From the NCBI GenBank assembly GCA_027002265.1, contig JAMOTM010000055.1, forward strand, positions 1-64,000: a DNA stretch of 64,000 nt. Direction: 5' to 3'. Shown here piece by piece: positions 52,555 through 60,955 of the stretch. Within the stretch, counting starts at the first letter, position 1; each line of letters starts with the position of its first letter. The DNA comes from Aquificota bacterium (lineage in GTDB: Bacteria > Aquificota > Aquificia > Desulfurobacteriales > DQVG01). The position numbers were made by a program, and so were the translations under genes. The notes under the pieces were generated by a model that saw only the letters and a list, made by a program, of their open reading frames with translations, was not told the origin of the DNA and did not search any database.

Positions 52555-53535
52555 ATGGAAAATAAAAATATAAATGTAGGATTTTGGGCAAAGGATGTTT
52601 TAAAGCTTTTACCTGGAACACCTTTTGAGGGTATATTTGTTATTGAAGCAACGGATATAAAAAAACATAAAACTGGAGAGCCTTTCTTAAGAGTAGTTTT
52701 ATCAGATAAAACTGGTGGTTTTACAGCCCTTTGGTGGAAACCTCCAAAAGATGAAGATTTATCCAAGTATAAGAAAGGAGATGTAGTTTTTGTGAAAGGA
52801 ACTTTTGAACTTCATCAAGGGAAACCTCAGCCTCGTCTTGTGGTTTTTAGAAAGTTAAAGGAAGGGGAATATCCACCGGAAAAATTCATTGAATTTTCTA
52901 AATATGATATAGATGAAATGATTCTTCAAGTTTATGAAATTATAGATACTATAAAAAACCCTTTTTTAAAAACTCTTTTGGAAAAAATATTTAAAGATGA
53001 TAATGTTTTAAAAAAAATAAAAGTTACTCCTGGAGGAAAGAAGGTTCATCATGCAGCTATAGGAGGACTTTTGGAGCATACTCTAGGTGTAGTTGAAATT
53101 TGTGAAGTAGTAGTAAAAAGATATAAAAAACTTGATAGAGATTTACTTATAGCTGCAGCTCTTTTACATGATATTGGGAAAATATTTGAATATAAGTTAA
53201 CAAATACTTTTGAAATTACAGATAAAGGAAAGCTTTTAGGACATGTATATTTAGGTACCGAGTTTGTTAGTAAAGTTATAGATACAATACCAGATTTTCC
53301 AGAAAGCTTAAAAATAAAACTTCTTCATTGTATTTTAGCTCATCAAGGTGAGTATGAATTTGGTTCTCCAAAAAGGCCTAAAACTTTGGAAGCCGCAGCT
53401 CTTCATCTTGCAGATTCTTTGGATGCTAAATTAAAAGCTTTTGAAGAGTTTATTGAAAAAGAAATGGAAGAAGGGGAAGTTTGGACTAAAATGCATCCAG
53501 CTTATATGGTTCCAATTTATTTTGATAAGGAGTAG
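52555..53535 (+). CDS. yhaM: YhaM-like OB-fold/HD 3'-5' exoribonuclease
   Basis: The 326 residues combine an N-terminal OB-fold (FEGIFVIEATDIKKHKTG to GKPQPRLVV) with an HD phosphohydrolase domain: HHAAIGGLLEHTLG, ALLHDIGKIFEY, and the late AHQGEYEFGSPKRPKTLEA and LHLADSLDAKL. This is the architecture of YhaM/CBF1-type 3'-5' exoribonucleases. GGAAAGG precedes the ATG. It follows panB after 26 bases. Confidence 0.85.
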   Translation: MENKNINVGFWAKDVLKLLPGTPFEGIFVIEATDIKKHKTGEPFLRVVLSDKTGGFTALWWKPPKDEDLSKYKKGDVVFVKGTFELHQGKPQPRLVVFRKLKEGEYPPEKFIEFSKYDIDEMILQVYEIIDTIKNPFLKTLLEKIFKDDNVLKKIKVTPGGKKVHHAAIGGLLEHTLGVVEICEVVVKRYKKLDRDLLIAAALLHDIGKIFEYKLTNTFEITDKGKLLGHVYLGTEFVSKVIDTIPDFPESLKIKLLHCILAHQGEYEFGSPKRPKTLEAAALHLADSLDAKLKAFEEFIEKEMEEGEVWTKMHPAYMVPIYFDKE

Positions 53536-53553
53536 ATTTAAGTAAAAAGTAAT

Positions 53554-53904
53554 ATGAAGTATTTAAAAAATTCTTTTGTGTTTCTTATTTCCTTTATTTT
53601 TACAGTTTTTGTTGTATATAAGTTTATACTTATACAATTTTATTTGCCTTCTTTGAATATAAAACCTAAATATAATTTTATTTTCTTTAAAGTTAGTGGC
53701 ACTATAAAAGATAAAATAAAAAACTACAACTTAAGTTTTTATGCAAAGGTTTTAAAACTTAATAAGGAAAATAAAATTATTTTGGAAAATTTTACTTGCT
53801 TTGCTAATAATACCTTTAAGATATCTTCAAAAAAAGCTATTATTTTAAATGGAAGCTTTATAAATATGAAAAAAATAAAAACTCAGATAAATATAAAAAG
53901 GTAG
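53554..53904 (+). CDS. Membrane-anchored protein, possibly LptC-like
   Basis: The 116 residues begin with one membrane helix (about 7-30) and continue as a beta-strand-rich segment with alternating hydrophobic residues (FKVSGTIKDKI, NKIILENFTC, ISSKKAIILNG). Anchor plus short beta domain recalls LptC or LptA of lipopolysaccharide export, but no diagnostic motif is visible. Its stop codon lies in the stem of a terminator shared with the convergent carboxylase gene. Confidence 0.45.
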   Translation: MKYLKNSFVFLISFIFTVFVVYKFILIQFYLPSLNIKPKYNFIFFKVSGTIKDKIKNYNLSFYAKVLKLNKENKIILENFTCFANNTFKISSKKAIILNGSFINMKKIKTQINIKR

Positions 53905-53920
53905 AGCCCAAAGCTCTACC
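53889..53920 (-). terminator. Terminator holding both stop codons of convergent genes
   Basis: GGTAGAGC pairs with GCTCTACC (53900-53907 with 53913-53920). The TAG stops of the plus gene (53902-53904) and the minus gene (53916-53918) both lie in the stem. On the minus strand the hairpin is followed by TTTTTATATTTA, a good terminator for the carboxylase; on the plus strand no T-run follows. Confidence 0.75.
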
Positions 53921-55352
53921 TGACTCCGTGATAAGCTGCAACCGCAGCTGCAATGGCAAGTGCGATGCTTTCAGGATCTTTTTTTGGTTTAAACTTAAAA
54001 TCTTTCAATTTTTTATCTACAAAAGAAGTATCAAAATTAGCCGTAATAAAATCTGGATCTTCTAAAATAGCTTTGAAAAAAGGTATAGTTGTGGGAACTC
54101 CCCGAATTACAAATTCGTCTAAAGCTCTTAAACTTCTATTTATAGTTTCATCCCAAGTTCTACCCCAAACTATAAGCTTAGAAATCAAAGAATCATAATA
54201 GGGAGGGATTTTATAACCTTTATATACAATTCCATCAATTCTTACCCCAGGTCCTCCGGGAGAGTAATAAGCTGTAACTATACCCGGCTTAGGAATAAAG
54301 TTATGGGCCGGATCTTCACAGGTTATTCTAAACTGGAAAGAATATCCTCTTAACTCAACATCTTTTTGTGAAAAAGATAAGGTTCTTCCAGCTGCAATTC
54401 TAATCATTTCTTTAACTATATCTATACCAGTTACTTGTTCTGTTATAGTATGTTCTACTTGAAGACGAGGATTTACTTCCATAAAATAAAAATTTCCATA
54501 TTTATCCATTAAGAATTCCCAAGTACCTACATTGTCATATTCAATTTCTTTTGCAACTTTAACGCATAATTTTCCAAGTTTTTCTCTTTGCCTTTTTGTT
54601 AAAACTGGACATGGTGCAATTTCAAGAATCTTTTGATGGCGTCTTTGTAAAGAACAATCTCTTTCTCCAAGATGAACAACATTTCCATGTTTATCGGCTA
54701 CAATTTGAATTTCTATATGTTTAGGATTTTCAATATATTTTTCTATAAATACTTCTGGACTTCCAAAGGCAAGTTCAGCTTCTTCTCGAGCCATTTTGTA
54801 ATATTTTCTTACTTCCTCTTCTGTTCTTGCTATTCTTAATCCTCTTCCTCCTCCACCACAAGCAGCTTTTATCATGACAGGAAAACCAATTTTTTTTGCT
54901 ATTTTTACAGCATCTTCCTCATTTTCTACAGGACCATCACTACCTTCTGCAACTGGTACTCCAAGTTCTTTCATCAATTTTCTTGCTTGAATTTTATTTC
55001 CAAAAAGCTCTAAAAATTTAGGAGAAGGGCCAATAAAAGTTATTCCATGCTTTTGACAGTATCTTGCAAATTCAGAATTTTCCGATAAAAATCCATATCC
55101 TGGATGAATAGCATCTGCTCCTACTCTTTTTGCAAGTTCAACAATTTGATAATAATTAAGATATGCCTTAACTGGATCTCCATGAATTAGATATGCTTCG
55201 TCAGCTTTCTTTACATGAAGAGCTTGAGCATCTGCTTCAGAATATATAGCTACAGTTCTTATTCCAAGTTCTTTGCAAGCTCTTATAATACGCGTAGCAC
55301 ATTCACTTCTATTTGCTACTAAAACTTTTTTAAAGGGTGCTTTTTTAAGCAT
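53916..55352 (-). CDS. Biotin carboxylase subunit of pyruvate/2-oxoglutarate carboxylase
   Basis: The 478-residue ATP-grasp protein is a biotin carboxylase: KVLVANRSECATRIIRAC at the start, HPGYGFLSEN, KAACGGGGRGLR (glycine-rich loop), ERDCSLQRRHQK, EFLMDKYGNFYFMEVNPRLQVEHTITE split across the active site, and a C-terminal BC domain. It is longer than AccC and ends AAVAAYHG, as in the stand-alone A subunits of pyruvate carboxylase and the CfiB subunit of Aquificota 2-oxoglutarate carboxylase. The biotinylated partner is not in the window. AAGGAGG lies 11 bases before the start. Confidence 0.87.
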   Translation of the reverse strand: MLKKAPFKKVLVANRSECATRIIRACKELGIRTVAIYSEADAQALHVKKADEAYLIHGDPVKAYLNYYQIVELAKRVGADAIHPGYGFLSENSEFARYCQKHGITFIGPSPKFLELFGNKIQARKLMKELGVPVAEGSDGPVENEEDAVKIAKKIGFPVMIKAACGGGGRGLRIARTEEEVRKYYKMAREEAELAFGSPEVFIEKYIENPKHIEIQIVADKHGNVVHLGERDCSLQRRHQKILEIAPCPVLTKRQREKLGKLCVKVAKEIEYDNVGTWEFLMDKYGNFYFMEVNPRLQVEHTITEQVTGIDIVKEMIRIAAGRTLSFSQKDVELRGYSFQFRITCEDPAHNFIPKPGIVTAYYSPGGPGVRIDGIVYKGYKIPPYYDSLISKLIVWGRTWDETINRSLRALDEFVIRGVPTTIPFFKAILEDPDFITANFDTSFVDKKLKDFKFKPKKDPESIALAIAAAVAAYHGVR

Positions 55353-55562
55353 TGATTAATATAACCTCCTTATAAAGTGTAAAAAAGTAAATGAAAACTT
55401 AAGTTTTAATAGTATTCTATCAAATCTTTTTAGAATAATTTTATTTGAAAATTTATAGAAGAAGATTTGCATTTAAAAATTTTATTTATAAGGCGTTGGT
55501 CTGAATTATTTAATTTAGCAAAAATGATAGGGAAATTTAAGAGGAATTAAATTGGAAAGTTA
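55353..55562 (-). other. Leader/promoter region of the carboxylase gene
   Basis: About 210 AT-rich bases. On the minus strand a TAGAAT/TACTAT stretch near 55410-55425 could be a -10 box for the carboxylase. I find no gene, repeat or convincing RNA fold here. Confidence 0.35.
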
Positions 55563-55580
55563 AGGGGGAAAAATCCCCCT
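55563..55580 (-). terminator. Terminator of the cytochrome bd operon
   Basis: GGGGG and CCCCC with a short A/T-rich loop lie eight bases past the stop of the last small gene (55588). On the minus strand TTAACTTT follows, a moderate T-run. Confidence 0.6.
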
Positions 55581-55587
55581 TTAAAAC

Positions 55588-55686
55588 TTATAGCATTCCA
55601 ACAGAAGTTATAAATAGAACAATTAAGTAACAAATAAATACAGCTATCATAACCTTTAATAAAGTTGTATCTTTAACTTCACTCAT
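55588..55686 (-). CDS. 32-residue single-helix membrane protein, cyd operon
   Basis: On the minus strand GGAGG lies seven bases before an ATG at 55686 that opens 32 codons ending at 55588. The product starts MSEVKDTTLLK and then has one hydrophobic helix with a Cys-Tyr (VMIAVFICYLIVLFITSVG). It follows the 61-residue gene with a one-base gap and precedes the operon terminator. It could be a further small subunit or assembly peptide of cytochrome bd. Function unknown; the reading frame and its ribosome-binding site are good evidence that it is translated. Confidence 0.6.
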   Translation of the reverse strand: MSEVKDTTLLKVMIAVFICYLIVLFITSVGML

Positions 55687-55687
55687 T

Positions 55688-55873
55688 TTATTCCTCCAAA
55701 ATTTTCTTTGAGTGACTTATTAAGTATCCTGCTATGCCTTTTAAAGTAAGCATGATTCCTAAAGCTAAACATAATTTAAAAAAATAAGATTTTCCCAAAG
55801 ATTTTAAAAGGAAAGCCAATATAAAAAAAAGGGCCCCTAGAATAAGGAGCCCTATATAAAACTTTTTATTCAT
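55688..55873 (-). CDS. 61-residue two-helix membrane protein, cyd operon
   Basis: The ATG at 55873 follows GAGGGG and gives 61 residues with two membrane helices (about 6-26 and 33-52) and a short charged tail (SHSKKILEE). A TTG at 55885 would include the ribosome-binding site, so it is rejected. It overlaps the CydX-like gene by eight bases and is followed by the 32-residue gene. No family is recognised. Its constant company with cydAB suggests a role in the oxidase, by context only. Confidence 0.65.
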   Translation of the reverse strand: MNKKFYIGLLILGALFFILAFLLKSLGKSYFFKLCLALGIMLTLKGIAGYLISHSKKILEE

Positions 55874-55958
55874 TTTTCCCCTCAAGTTTTGAATAAGCTA
55901 ATTTATATGTAACGTAGCATACAAAAATAAACCAAAGAATTGCTATTATTAACCACAT
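55866..55958 (-). CDS. cydX: CydX-like small subunit of cytochrome bd
   Basis: CydX is a single-helix subunit that stabilises the heme centres of cytochrome bd. This 30-residue frame starts with MW as CydX does, has one helix (WLIIAILWFIFVCYVTYKLAY), and ends in a charged tail (SKLEGKNE). It starts 17 bases after cydB with GGAGG well placed. E. coli CydX is 37 residues and sits in the same position. The sequence is too short for a firm family assignment; position, size and MW start make it likely. Confidence 0.65.
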   Translation of the reverse strand: MWLIIAILWFIFVCYVTYKLAYSKLEGKNE

Positions 55959-55974
55959 TTTCTTTTAACCTCCA

Positions 55975-57177
55975 TTAATAAGCTTCAGCATCAGGTTCTG
56001 CTTTAAGTTCTTTTTCAAGTTCTTCAACAGAAATCTTATAAAGGAACATTTTGTATACCCAAGTTTGGTAAGCAATAACAATCGGTACAAAGATTAAAGC
56101 TGCTAGAAGCATAACTGTTAAAGTTAACGTGCTTGCAGAGCCATTGTATACGGTAATACTATGCTCTATTCCTATTGAAGAAGGTACTAAAAGGGGATAT
56201 GCTCCAAAAGCCCCTGCAAGTGTTCCTAATGCTGCAATTAAAGCGGTATCAGCAAAAGCACATTTTCCATTTCTAGTAGAAATATGTCTATAAAAGAGTA
56301 AGGTGCAGATAATAGCTAAAACAATAAGTATGGTTTGAATAGTTGGAAATCTAAATAGTGCATGCACAATGGTATTTCCATGAATATAAGGTTTTAAAGA
56401 TTCAAGTAAGTTATTTGGTAAAGCTAAATAAGAGAGTTTTGAAGGATCGCCAATTTTGAAGCTAATTCCATATCCTACAATTGCACAAAGTATGAAAAGA
56501 ACTATAAAAGGTAAAATAAGTTTTTTTGCTATATTTATTGCTCTATCTACAAGCTTTCCCTCTACTTTCCATACAAGCCAAGAAACTCCATGTAAGATGA
56601 AAAAGATAAATCCGGCAATTCCAATTAAAAGCCCGTAAAATCCATGTTGAGTAAATGGATTAATAAGATTTAAAAAGTTAATAGGAAACTTTTCTGTATA
56701 AACAAATCCACTTAAATAATCTCCATAAATTGCACTATTTATAATTGGCAATCCTCCAAGAACATTACCAATAGCTACACCTATTAAAAGTGCTGGAAGA
56801 GCGCTTCCTATAAATAAGGCTTTATCCCAAAAGTTTCTCCATCCTGGACTAGGTTCTTTACTTCTAAATTCAAAGGCGCAGGCTCTAAAAATTAAACAAA
56901 CTAAAACTATAAATAAAGCTATATATAATCCACTAAAGAGAGCAGCGTAAGCTTCTGGGAAGGCTGCAAATACAGCAGCTCCGGCTGTAATTAGCCAAAC
57001 TTCGTTTCCATCCCAAACGGGTCCAACAGAGTTTAATAAAACTCTTTTTTCAATGTCATTTTTAGGAATAAAACCATATAAGATACCAACCCCAAAATCA
57101 AATCCATCTGTAATTAAATATGCAATAAGTAAAACACCTATAAGAATAAACCATATGGTCTGAAGATCAAAATTCAT
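55975..57177 (-). CDS. cydB: Cytochrome bd oxidase subunit II
   Basis: CydB is the structural partner of CydA in the quinol-oxidising terminal oxidase. The 400 residues have about nine membrane helices. Family marks are LITDGFDFGVG near the start and GPVWDGNEVWLITAGAAVFAAFPEAYA around residue 50-78. AGGTAGAG precedes the ATG. It starts 17 bases behind cydA. The protein is slightly longer than E. coli CydB (379). Confidence 0.95.
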   Translation of the reverse strand: MNFDLQTIWFILIGVLLIAYLITDGFDFGVGILYGFIPKNDIEKRVLLNSVGPVWDGNEVWLITAGAAVFAAFPEAYAALFSGLYIALFIVLVCLIFRACAFEFRSKEPSPGWRNFWDKALFIGSALPALLIGVAIGNVLGGLPIINSAIYGDYLSGFVYTEKFPINFLNLINPFTQHGFYGLLIGIAGFIFFILHGVSWLVWKVEGKLVDRAINIAKKLILPFIVLFILCAIVGYGISFKIGDPSKLSYLALPNNLLESLKPYIHGNTIVHALFRFPTIQTILIVLAIICTLLFYRHISTRNGKCAFADTALIAALGTLAGAFGAYPLLVPSSIGIEHSITVYNGSASTLTLTVMLLAALIFVPIVIAYQTWVYKMFLYKISVEELEKELKAEPDAEAY

Positions 57178-57193
57178 TTTCTCTACCTCCTAA

Positions 57194-58582
57194 TTAATAA
57201 CTCTCTTTTTCATCAGCTTGAGGTACTTTAGATGCATATTTTGCAAGTAGATAAAAATCTGCAATTGCAAGTCCAGTAAAGATTACTAGGAAAACTATAT
57301 AACTTATTAAAACTTCAACAGAAGTAAGTTTAGATACAGCTTCTGCAGTTTTTAAAGCTACACTATTTGGATCTTGCCAGTTAGCTGGATATACTATCCA
57401 AGGTTGTCTTCCTACTTCTGCAAACGCCCATCCAAACCAAGAAGCTATATACGGAAGTGGGATAGAGATAATTGCTAATTTTAAAAACCAGTGGCAGTTT
57501 TCTAAGTCCTTATACTTAAGTAGTGCAAGTAAGAATAAAAGTACAAAGAATGAACCTAAAAATACCATTATATGGAAAGACCAATAAGTAAGATTTACAG
57601 GGGGAATATAGTTTCCAGGTCCCCAAATTTTTTCAAATTTCTTTTGTAAATCTTTTAATCCTTCAACTTTTGCATTTGGATCCGTATATAACATAAGACT
57701 TAAAAGTCCTGGAATAGTTGGAATTTCAAATACATTTTTTTGAGCTTTTTCATCAGCCCAAGCTGCTAAAGAAATAGTAGGTCCTTTTTGAGTTTCCCAA
57801 AGAGCTTCTGCGGCAGCAATTTTTGTAGGTTGAACTTTAGCTATTTCTACAGTATGCATGTGTCCTATGATAAGTTCTCCCAGAGAAGAAATGAGACCAA
57901 AAATAATTGCAATGTAAGCAGATTTTTTAAACATTTCAACTGCATTTTTCTTAAGTAGATGGTAAGCACTTACACCTAATACAAAAATTGCAGATAGAAT
58001 AAATCCGGCTGTAATGGTATGCATAAATTTTGTATCTGCTACTGGATTTAAGATAATATCAAAGAAATTTGTTAAAACTGCTTTTTTTCCAGCAGGTCCT
58101 ACTGCAAGTTTTGCTCCAACTGGATGTTGCATCCAACCATTAGCTACTAAAATCCAGAATGCAGAAATATTACTACCAATTGCAACAAGCCATGCCGAGA
58201 GTGTATGAATTTTTTTAGGAACTCTATCCCATCCAAAAAGTAAAACCCCCATAAAGATAGATTCTAAGAAGAAAGCCATGAGTCCTTCAAAGGCTAAGGG
58301 TGCTCCAAAAATATCTCCTACGAATCTGGAGTATACGGACCAGTTCATACCAAATTCAAATTCATGAACAATACCTGTTGCAACTCCAAGTGCAAAGTTT
58401 ATAGCAAAAAGTTTAGTCCAAAACTTAGCCATACGTTTATAAATTTCTTTTCCAGTTTTGTAATAAAGCGTAACCATAATAGCTACTAAAACGGACATAC
58501 CTAATGTCATTGGAACAAAAATAAAATGGAAAAAGGCAGTCATTGCAAATTGAAGTCTTGAAAGAGTTACGACCAAATCCAT
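57194..58582 (-). CDS. cydA: Cytochrome bd oxidase subunit I
   Basis: CydA carries hemes b558, b595 and d and oxidises quinol. The 462 residues begin with the heme-binding helix (SRLQFAMTAFFHF, His19), then GVATGIVHEFEFGMNW, FMHTITAGFIL and GRQPWIVYP. The total length points to the short Q-loop class, like the Bacillus and archaeal enzymes, not the 520-residue E. coli form. AAGGAGG precedes the ATG. The organism thus respires or scavenges oxygen at low concentration, which suits the superoxide reductase nearby. Confidence 0.95.
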   Translation of the reverse strand: MDLVVTLSRLQFAMTAFFHFIFVPMTLGMSVLVAIMVTLYYKTGKEIYKRMAKFWTKLFAINFALGVATGIVHEFEFGMNWSVYSRFVGDIFGAPLAFEGLMAFFLESIFMGVLLFGWDRVPKKIHTLSAWLVAIGSNISAFWILVANGWMQHPVGAKLAVGPAGKKAVLTNFFDIILNPVADTKFMHTITAGFILSAIFVLGVSAYHLLKKNAVEMFKKSAYIAIIFGLISSLGELIIGHMHTVEIAKVQPTKIAAAEALWETQKGPTISLAAWADEKAQKNVFEIPTIPGLLSLMLYTDPNAKVEGLKDLQKKFEKIWGPGNYIPPVNLTYWSFHIMVFLGSFFVLLFLLALLKYKDLENCHWFLKLAIISIPLPYIASWFGWAFAEVGRQPWIVYPANWQDPNSVALKTAEAVSKLTSVEVLISYIVFLVIFTGLAIADFYLLAKYASKVPQADEKESY

Positions 58583-58842
58583 CTTTATCCTCCTTGAAAG
58601 TAATATTCGTTTAAAATTAATTTTTAATTTTTAAATTATTTTAATAAATCTTTGTTTGAATTTTAAGAGGAAAAAGTTAATAAATTTTTTATATTTGTTA
58701 ATTTTGTAATCACAATATAAGAATTAAATAATTTGTATATAGCGTATTGTTACTATTTAAATAAAAATCAAATAAAATTAAATTTTTTTTGATAAAATTA
58801 AATTTAAATCAAAATATAGAAAAATAAAGAGGGTAATTAATT
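58583..58842. promoter_or_regulatory. Divergent control region of cydA and the GGDEF gene
   Basis: This 260-base AT-rich gap separates two divergent genes. ATCAAA at 58767, TTTGAT at 58788 and ATCAAA at 58808 are FNR-like half sites in alternating orientation at 21 and 20 bases spacing. TTGTGATTACAA on the minus strand (about 58704-58715) is another short palindrome. AT-rich composition makes chance matches likely, so no regulator is assigned. Confidence 0.35.
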
Positions 58843-60042
58843 ATGAATAAAGTTTTTGAAAGTCACGAATGCCCTAATATGGAGCATTGTAATTTTACTT
58901 TTTTAGTTAAACATGAAGAATTGAAAAGAATGTTGTATTTTGTTTTTTGTAAGGCTAATTATGAAAAGTGTACTCGTTACCAACGGAAACTAAAAGAGGG
59001 TAAAGTTCCAGAAGATTTATGGCCTCTTGAAATGGTATCCACTTCGGAAGTTTTAAAAAATTTAGACATAGATATTAAAAAAGAAATAGAACAGTGTCAT
59101 AATCTTTATAAAGAATTTCGTGAATCTTGTGAGTTTAAAAAAGCTTTAATGGACGTTTTTTCATCTTTAAAGAAAAAGTTAACAAATTATTATGTTAATT
59201 TTATTTTCTTTTTTAGAAAATATTATAATGAGATTTTTCTTAATAATAATTCCTTGGAATTTTTTATAGAAATAGCTTATGAATATGTGAAAAAGGGAGT
59301 GGATGACTCCCTTTTTGATTCATCTTTTTTCCTTTTTGTTGCAAAATTAGAAGAGGAATTTTTAAATTTTTTAAAATATGTCTTAAAAACAGAGGAATAT
59401 ACAAAACCTTTAATGAGTTTTCAAAAAATAAATACTTTAGCTTTAATGTTTATAAAAAAAAATATAAAACTCATTGAAGAGCTTAAACTTCTTTATGAGT
59501 CTAGAAAAACTTTACTAGAAATTAAAGATGAACTTTATATAGATCCTCTTACTAAAGTCTATAATCGAAAGTTCTTAAATACATTTTTAAATAATATTTT
59601 AGATGGTTATAATTTTATGCTTATTTTGGACATAGATTACTTTAAAAAGATAAATGATACTTACGGTCATGATGTTGGAGATATGGCTTTAAAAGAGCTT
59701 TGTAAAATTTTGAAAAAAGAGCTTCGTCAAAATGACATAATTATAAGATATGGAGGAGAAGAATTTTTAATATTTTTACAAATTCCAGAAGATGATATAA
59801 ATATTGCAAAAAAAGTGGCAGAAAGATTAAGAAAGGCTATAGAGAAACATTCTTTTAAAGCTAAAAATAAAGAAATTAAATTCACTGTATCTATGGGATT
59901 AACAAAAATAAATACTTCTCTTTCTTTTGAAGATATATTTAAACAGGCTGACGAGGCTTTATATAAAGCTAAAAAAGCTGGTAGAAATCGGGTTATTGCA
60001 TTTGAGGAAATTAAAAAGGAAGAAAACACTATTAAAGCTTAA
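58843..60042 (+). CDS. Diguanylate cyclase with N-terminal four-Cys domain
   Basis: The C-terminal third (from about residue 225) is a GGDEF domain with DPLTKVYNR, DIDYFKKINDTYGHDVGD and the active site GGEEF, so it should make cyclic di-GMP. Residues 1-60 hold cysteines at 10, 16, 36 and 43 (CPNMEHC, then FCKANYEKCTRY), a pattern fit for a metal or iron-sulfur site. A helical region of about 150 residues links the two. No membrane helix. GAGGG precedes the ATG. It is divergent from cydA, so sensing oxygen or redox state is an attractive guess. Confidence 0.82.
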   Translation: MNKVFESHECPNMEHCNFTFLVKHEELKRMLYFVFCKANYEKCTRYQRKLKEGKVPEDLWPLEMVSTSEVLKNLDIDIKKEIEQCHNLYKEFRESCEFKKALMDVFSSLKKKLTNYYVNFIFFFRKYYNEIFLNNNSLEFFIEIAYEYVKKGVDDSLFDSSFFLFVAKLEEEFLNFLKYVLKTEEYTKPLMSFQKINTLALMFIKKNIKLIEELKLLYESRKTLLEIKDELYIDPLTKVYNRKFLNTFLNNILDGYNFMLILDIDYFKKINDTYGHDVGDMALKELCKILKKELRQNDIIIRYGGEEFLIFLQIPEDDINIAKKVAERLRKAIEKHSFKAKNKEIKFTVSMGLTKINTSLSFEDIFKQADEALYKAKKAGRNRVIAFEEIKKEENTIKA

Positions 60043-60877
60043 GTTTTTTATAACTTTTTTCAATTTCATAATAATTTTTTAATCTTTTAAAAAGTTTATC
60101 ATCAAATTTTTGTAAAGTTCCAAAAGCACCTATAGACATTGCACATATAGTATCGGGATCACCTTTAAAATTTGAGGATATTTTTAAACATTCAAAAATA
60201 TCTTTTGCCTTCATTATAGAGTAAAATACACATTTTATCGTATCTACAATATAAGGAGAAGATTTTATTTTATTCTGGGAAACTTTATAAAAAGATTTGG
60301 AAAAAATATCTTTATATTCTATAAAATAATCTTTGTAAGGTTTTTTATAGATTTTACATAAAAATAAAATTTTATTTTTTAGTGTATTTAAAGCCTTAAT
60401 CTTATCTTTGTATATTATTAAAGAATGTATAAATTCTACATATAAATCACATCCAAAATATACTTTTGGATGAGAATGAGTCAGCGAGCTTTGCAAATGA
60501 TTTATTTTAGATCTATATTTTAAAGAGCTTTTAAAAAATAAAAAAGATATAGGTAGGCTTCGCATAACTGAACCATTTCCGCAATTAAACTCTTTATCTA
60601 AACCCTTTTTTCTTAAAAAAGCTTTATAAGTGGTTTTACCGTACTTGTAAGGAATTTTAAAAGGGGTATATGTTCCTTTTTTAAAATATTTTTCAAAATT
60701 TCTCTTTAATTTTTTTAAAAATAAAAATTTATTATTTCTTGTATTTTGATAAGTATCCAAAAGAAGTAAAGTTAATGAAGTATCATCTGTCCATAGAGAT
60801 GGATTTAACGGATTTTCTCCATAGGCATCTCCAAAAGCAAAGGCTTTGAGAGAATTTATAAGGATCTTTTTTAACAT
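60032..60877 (-). CDS. ADP-ribosylglycohydrolase family protein
   Basis: DraG/ARH proteins remove ADP-ribose from proteins, using two metal ions. The 281 residues have the N-terminal FAFGDAYGENPL and WTDDTSLTLLL motif and the C-terminal KGDPDTICAMSIGAFG, which carry the metal-binding aspartates; the second usually reads GGDTDT, so Pro replaces the first Thr. Its last 11 bases overlap the end of the GGDEF gene on the other strand. Its substrate is unknown: DraG-type nitrogenase control is possible only if nif genes exist elsewhere. Confidence 0.82.
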   Translation of the reverse strand: MLKKILINSLKAFAFGDAYGENPLNPSLWTDDTSLTLLLLDTYQNTRNNKFLFLKKLKRNFEKYFKKGTYTPFKIPYKYGKTTYKAFLRKKGLDKEFNCGNGSVMRSLPISFLFFKSSLKYRSKINHLQSSLTHSHPKVYFGCDLYVEFIHSLIIYKDKIKALNTLKNKILFLCKIYKKPYKDYFIEYKDIFSKSFYKVSQNKIKSSPYIVDTIKCVFYSIMKAKDIFECLKISSNFKGDPDTICAMSIGAFGTLQKFDDKLFKRLKNYYEIEKSYKKLKL

Positions 60878-60928
60878 TATTCTTTCAAAAATTGTTAAAT
60901 TAACAAATTTTTTCTTTTATAATAAAAG

Positions 60929-60950
60929 GAGGGGGCTTTTTGCCCCCCCT
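60929..60950 (-). terminator. Terminator after the superoxide reductase gene
   Basis: GGGGGC pairs with GCCCCC over a five-base loop, followed on the minus strand by TCCTTTTATT. It begins six bases past the stop codon. Confidence 0.7.
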
Positions 60951-60955
60951 ATATT

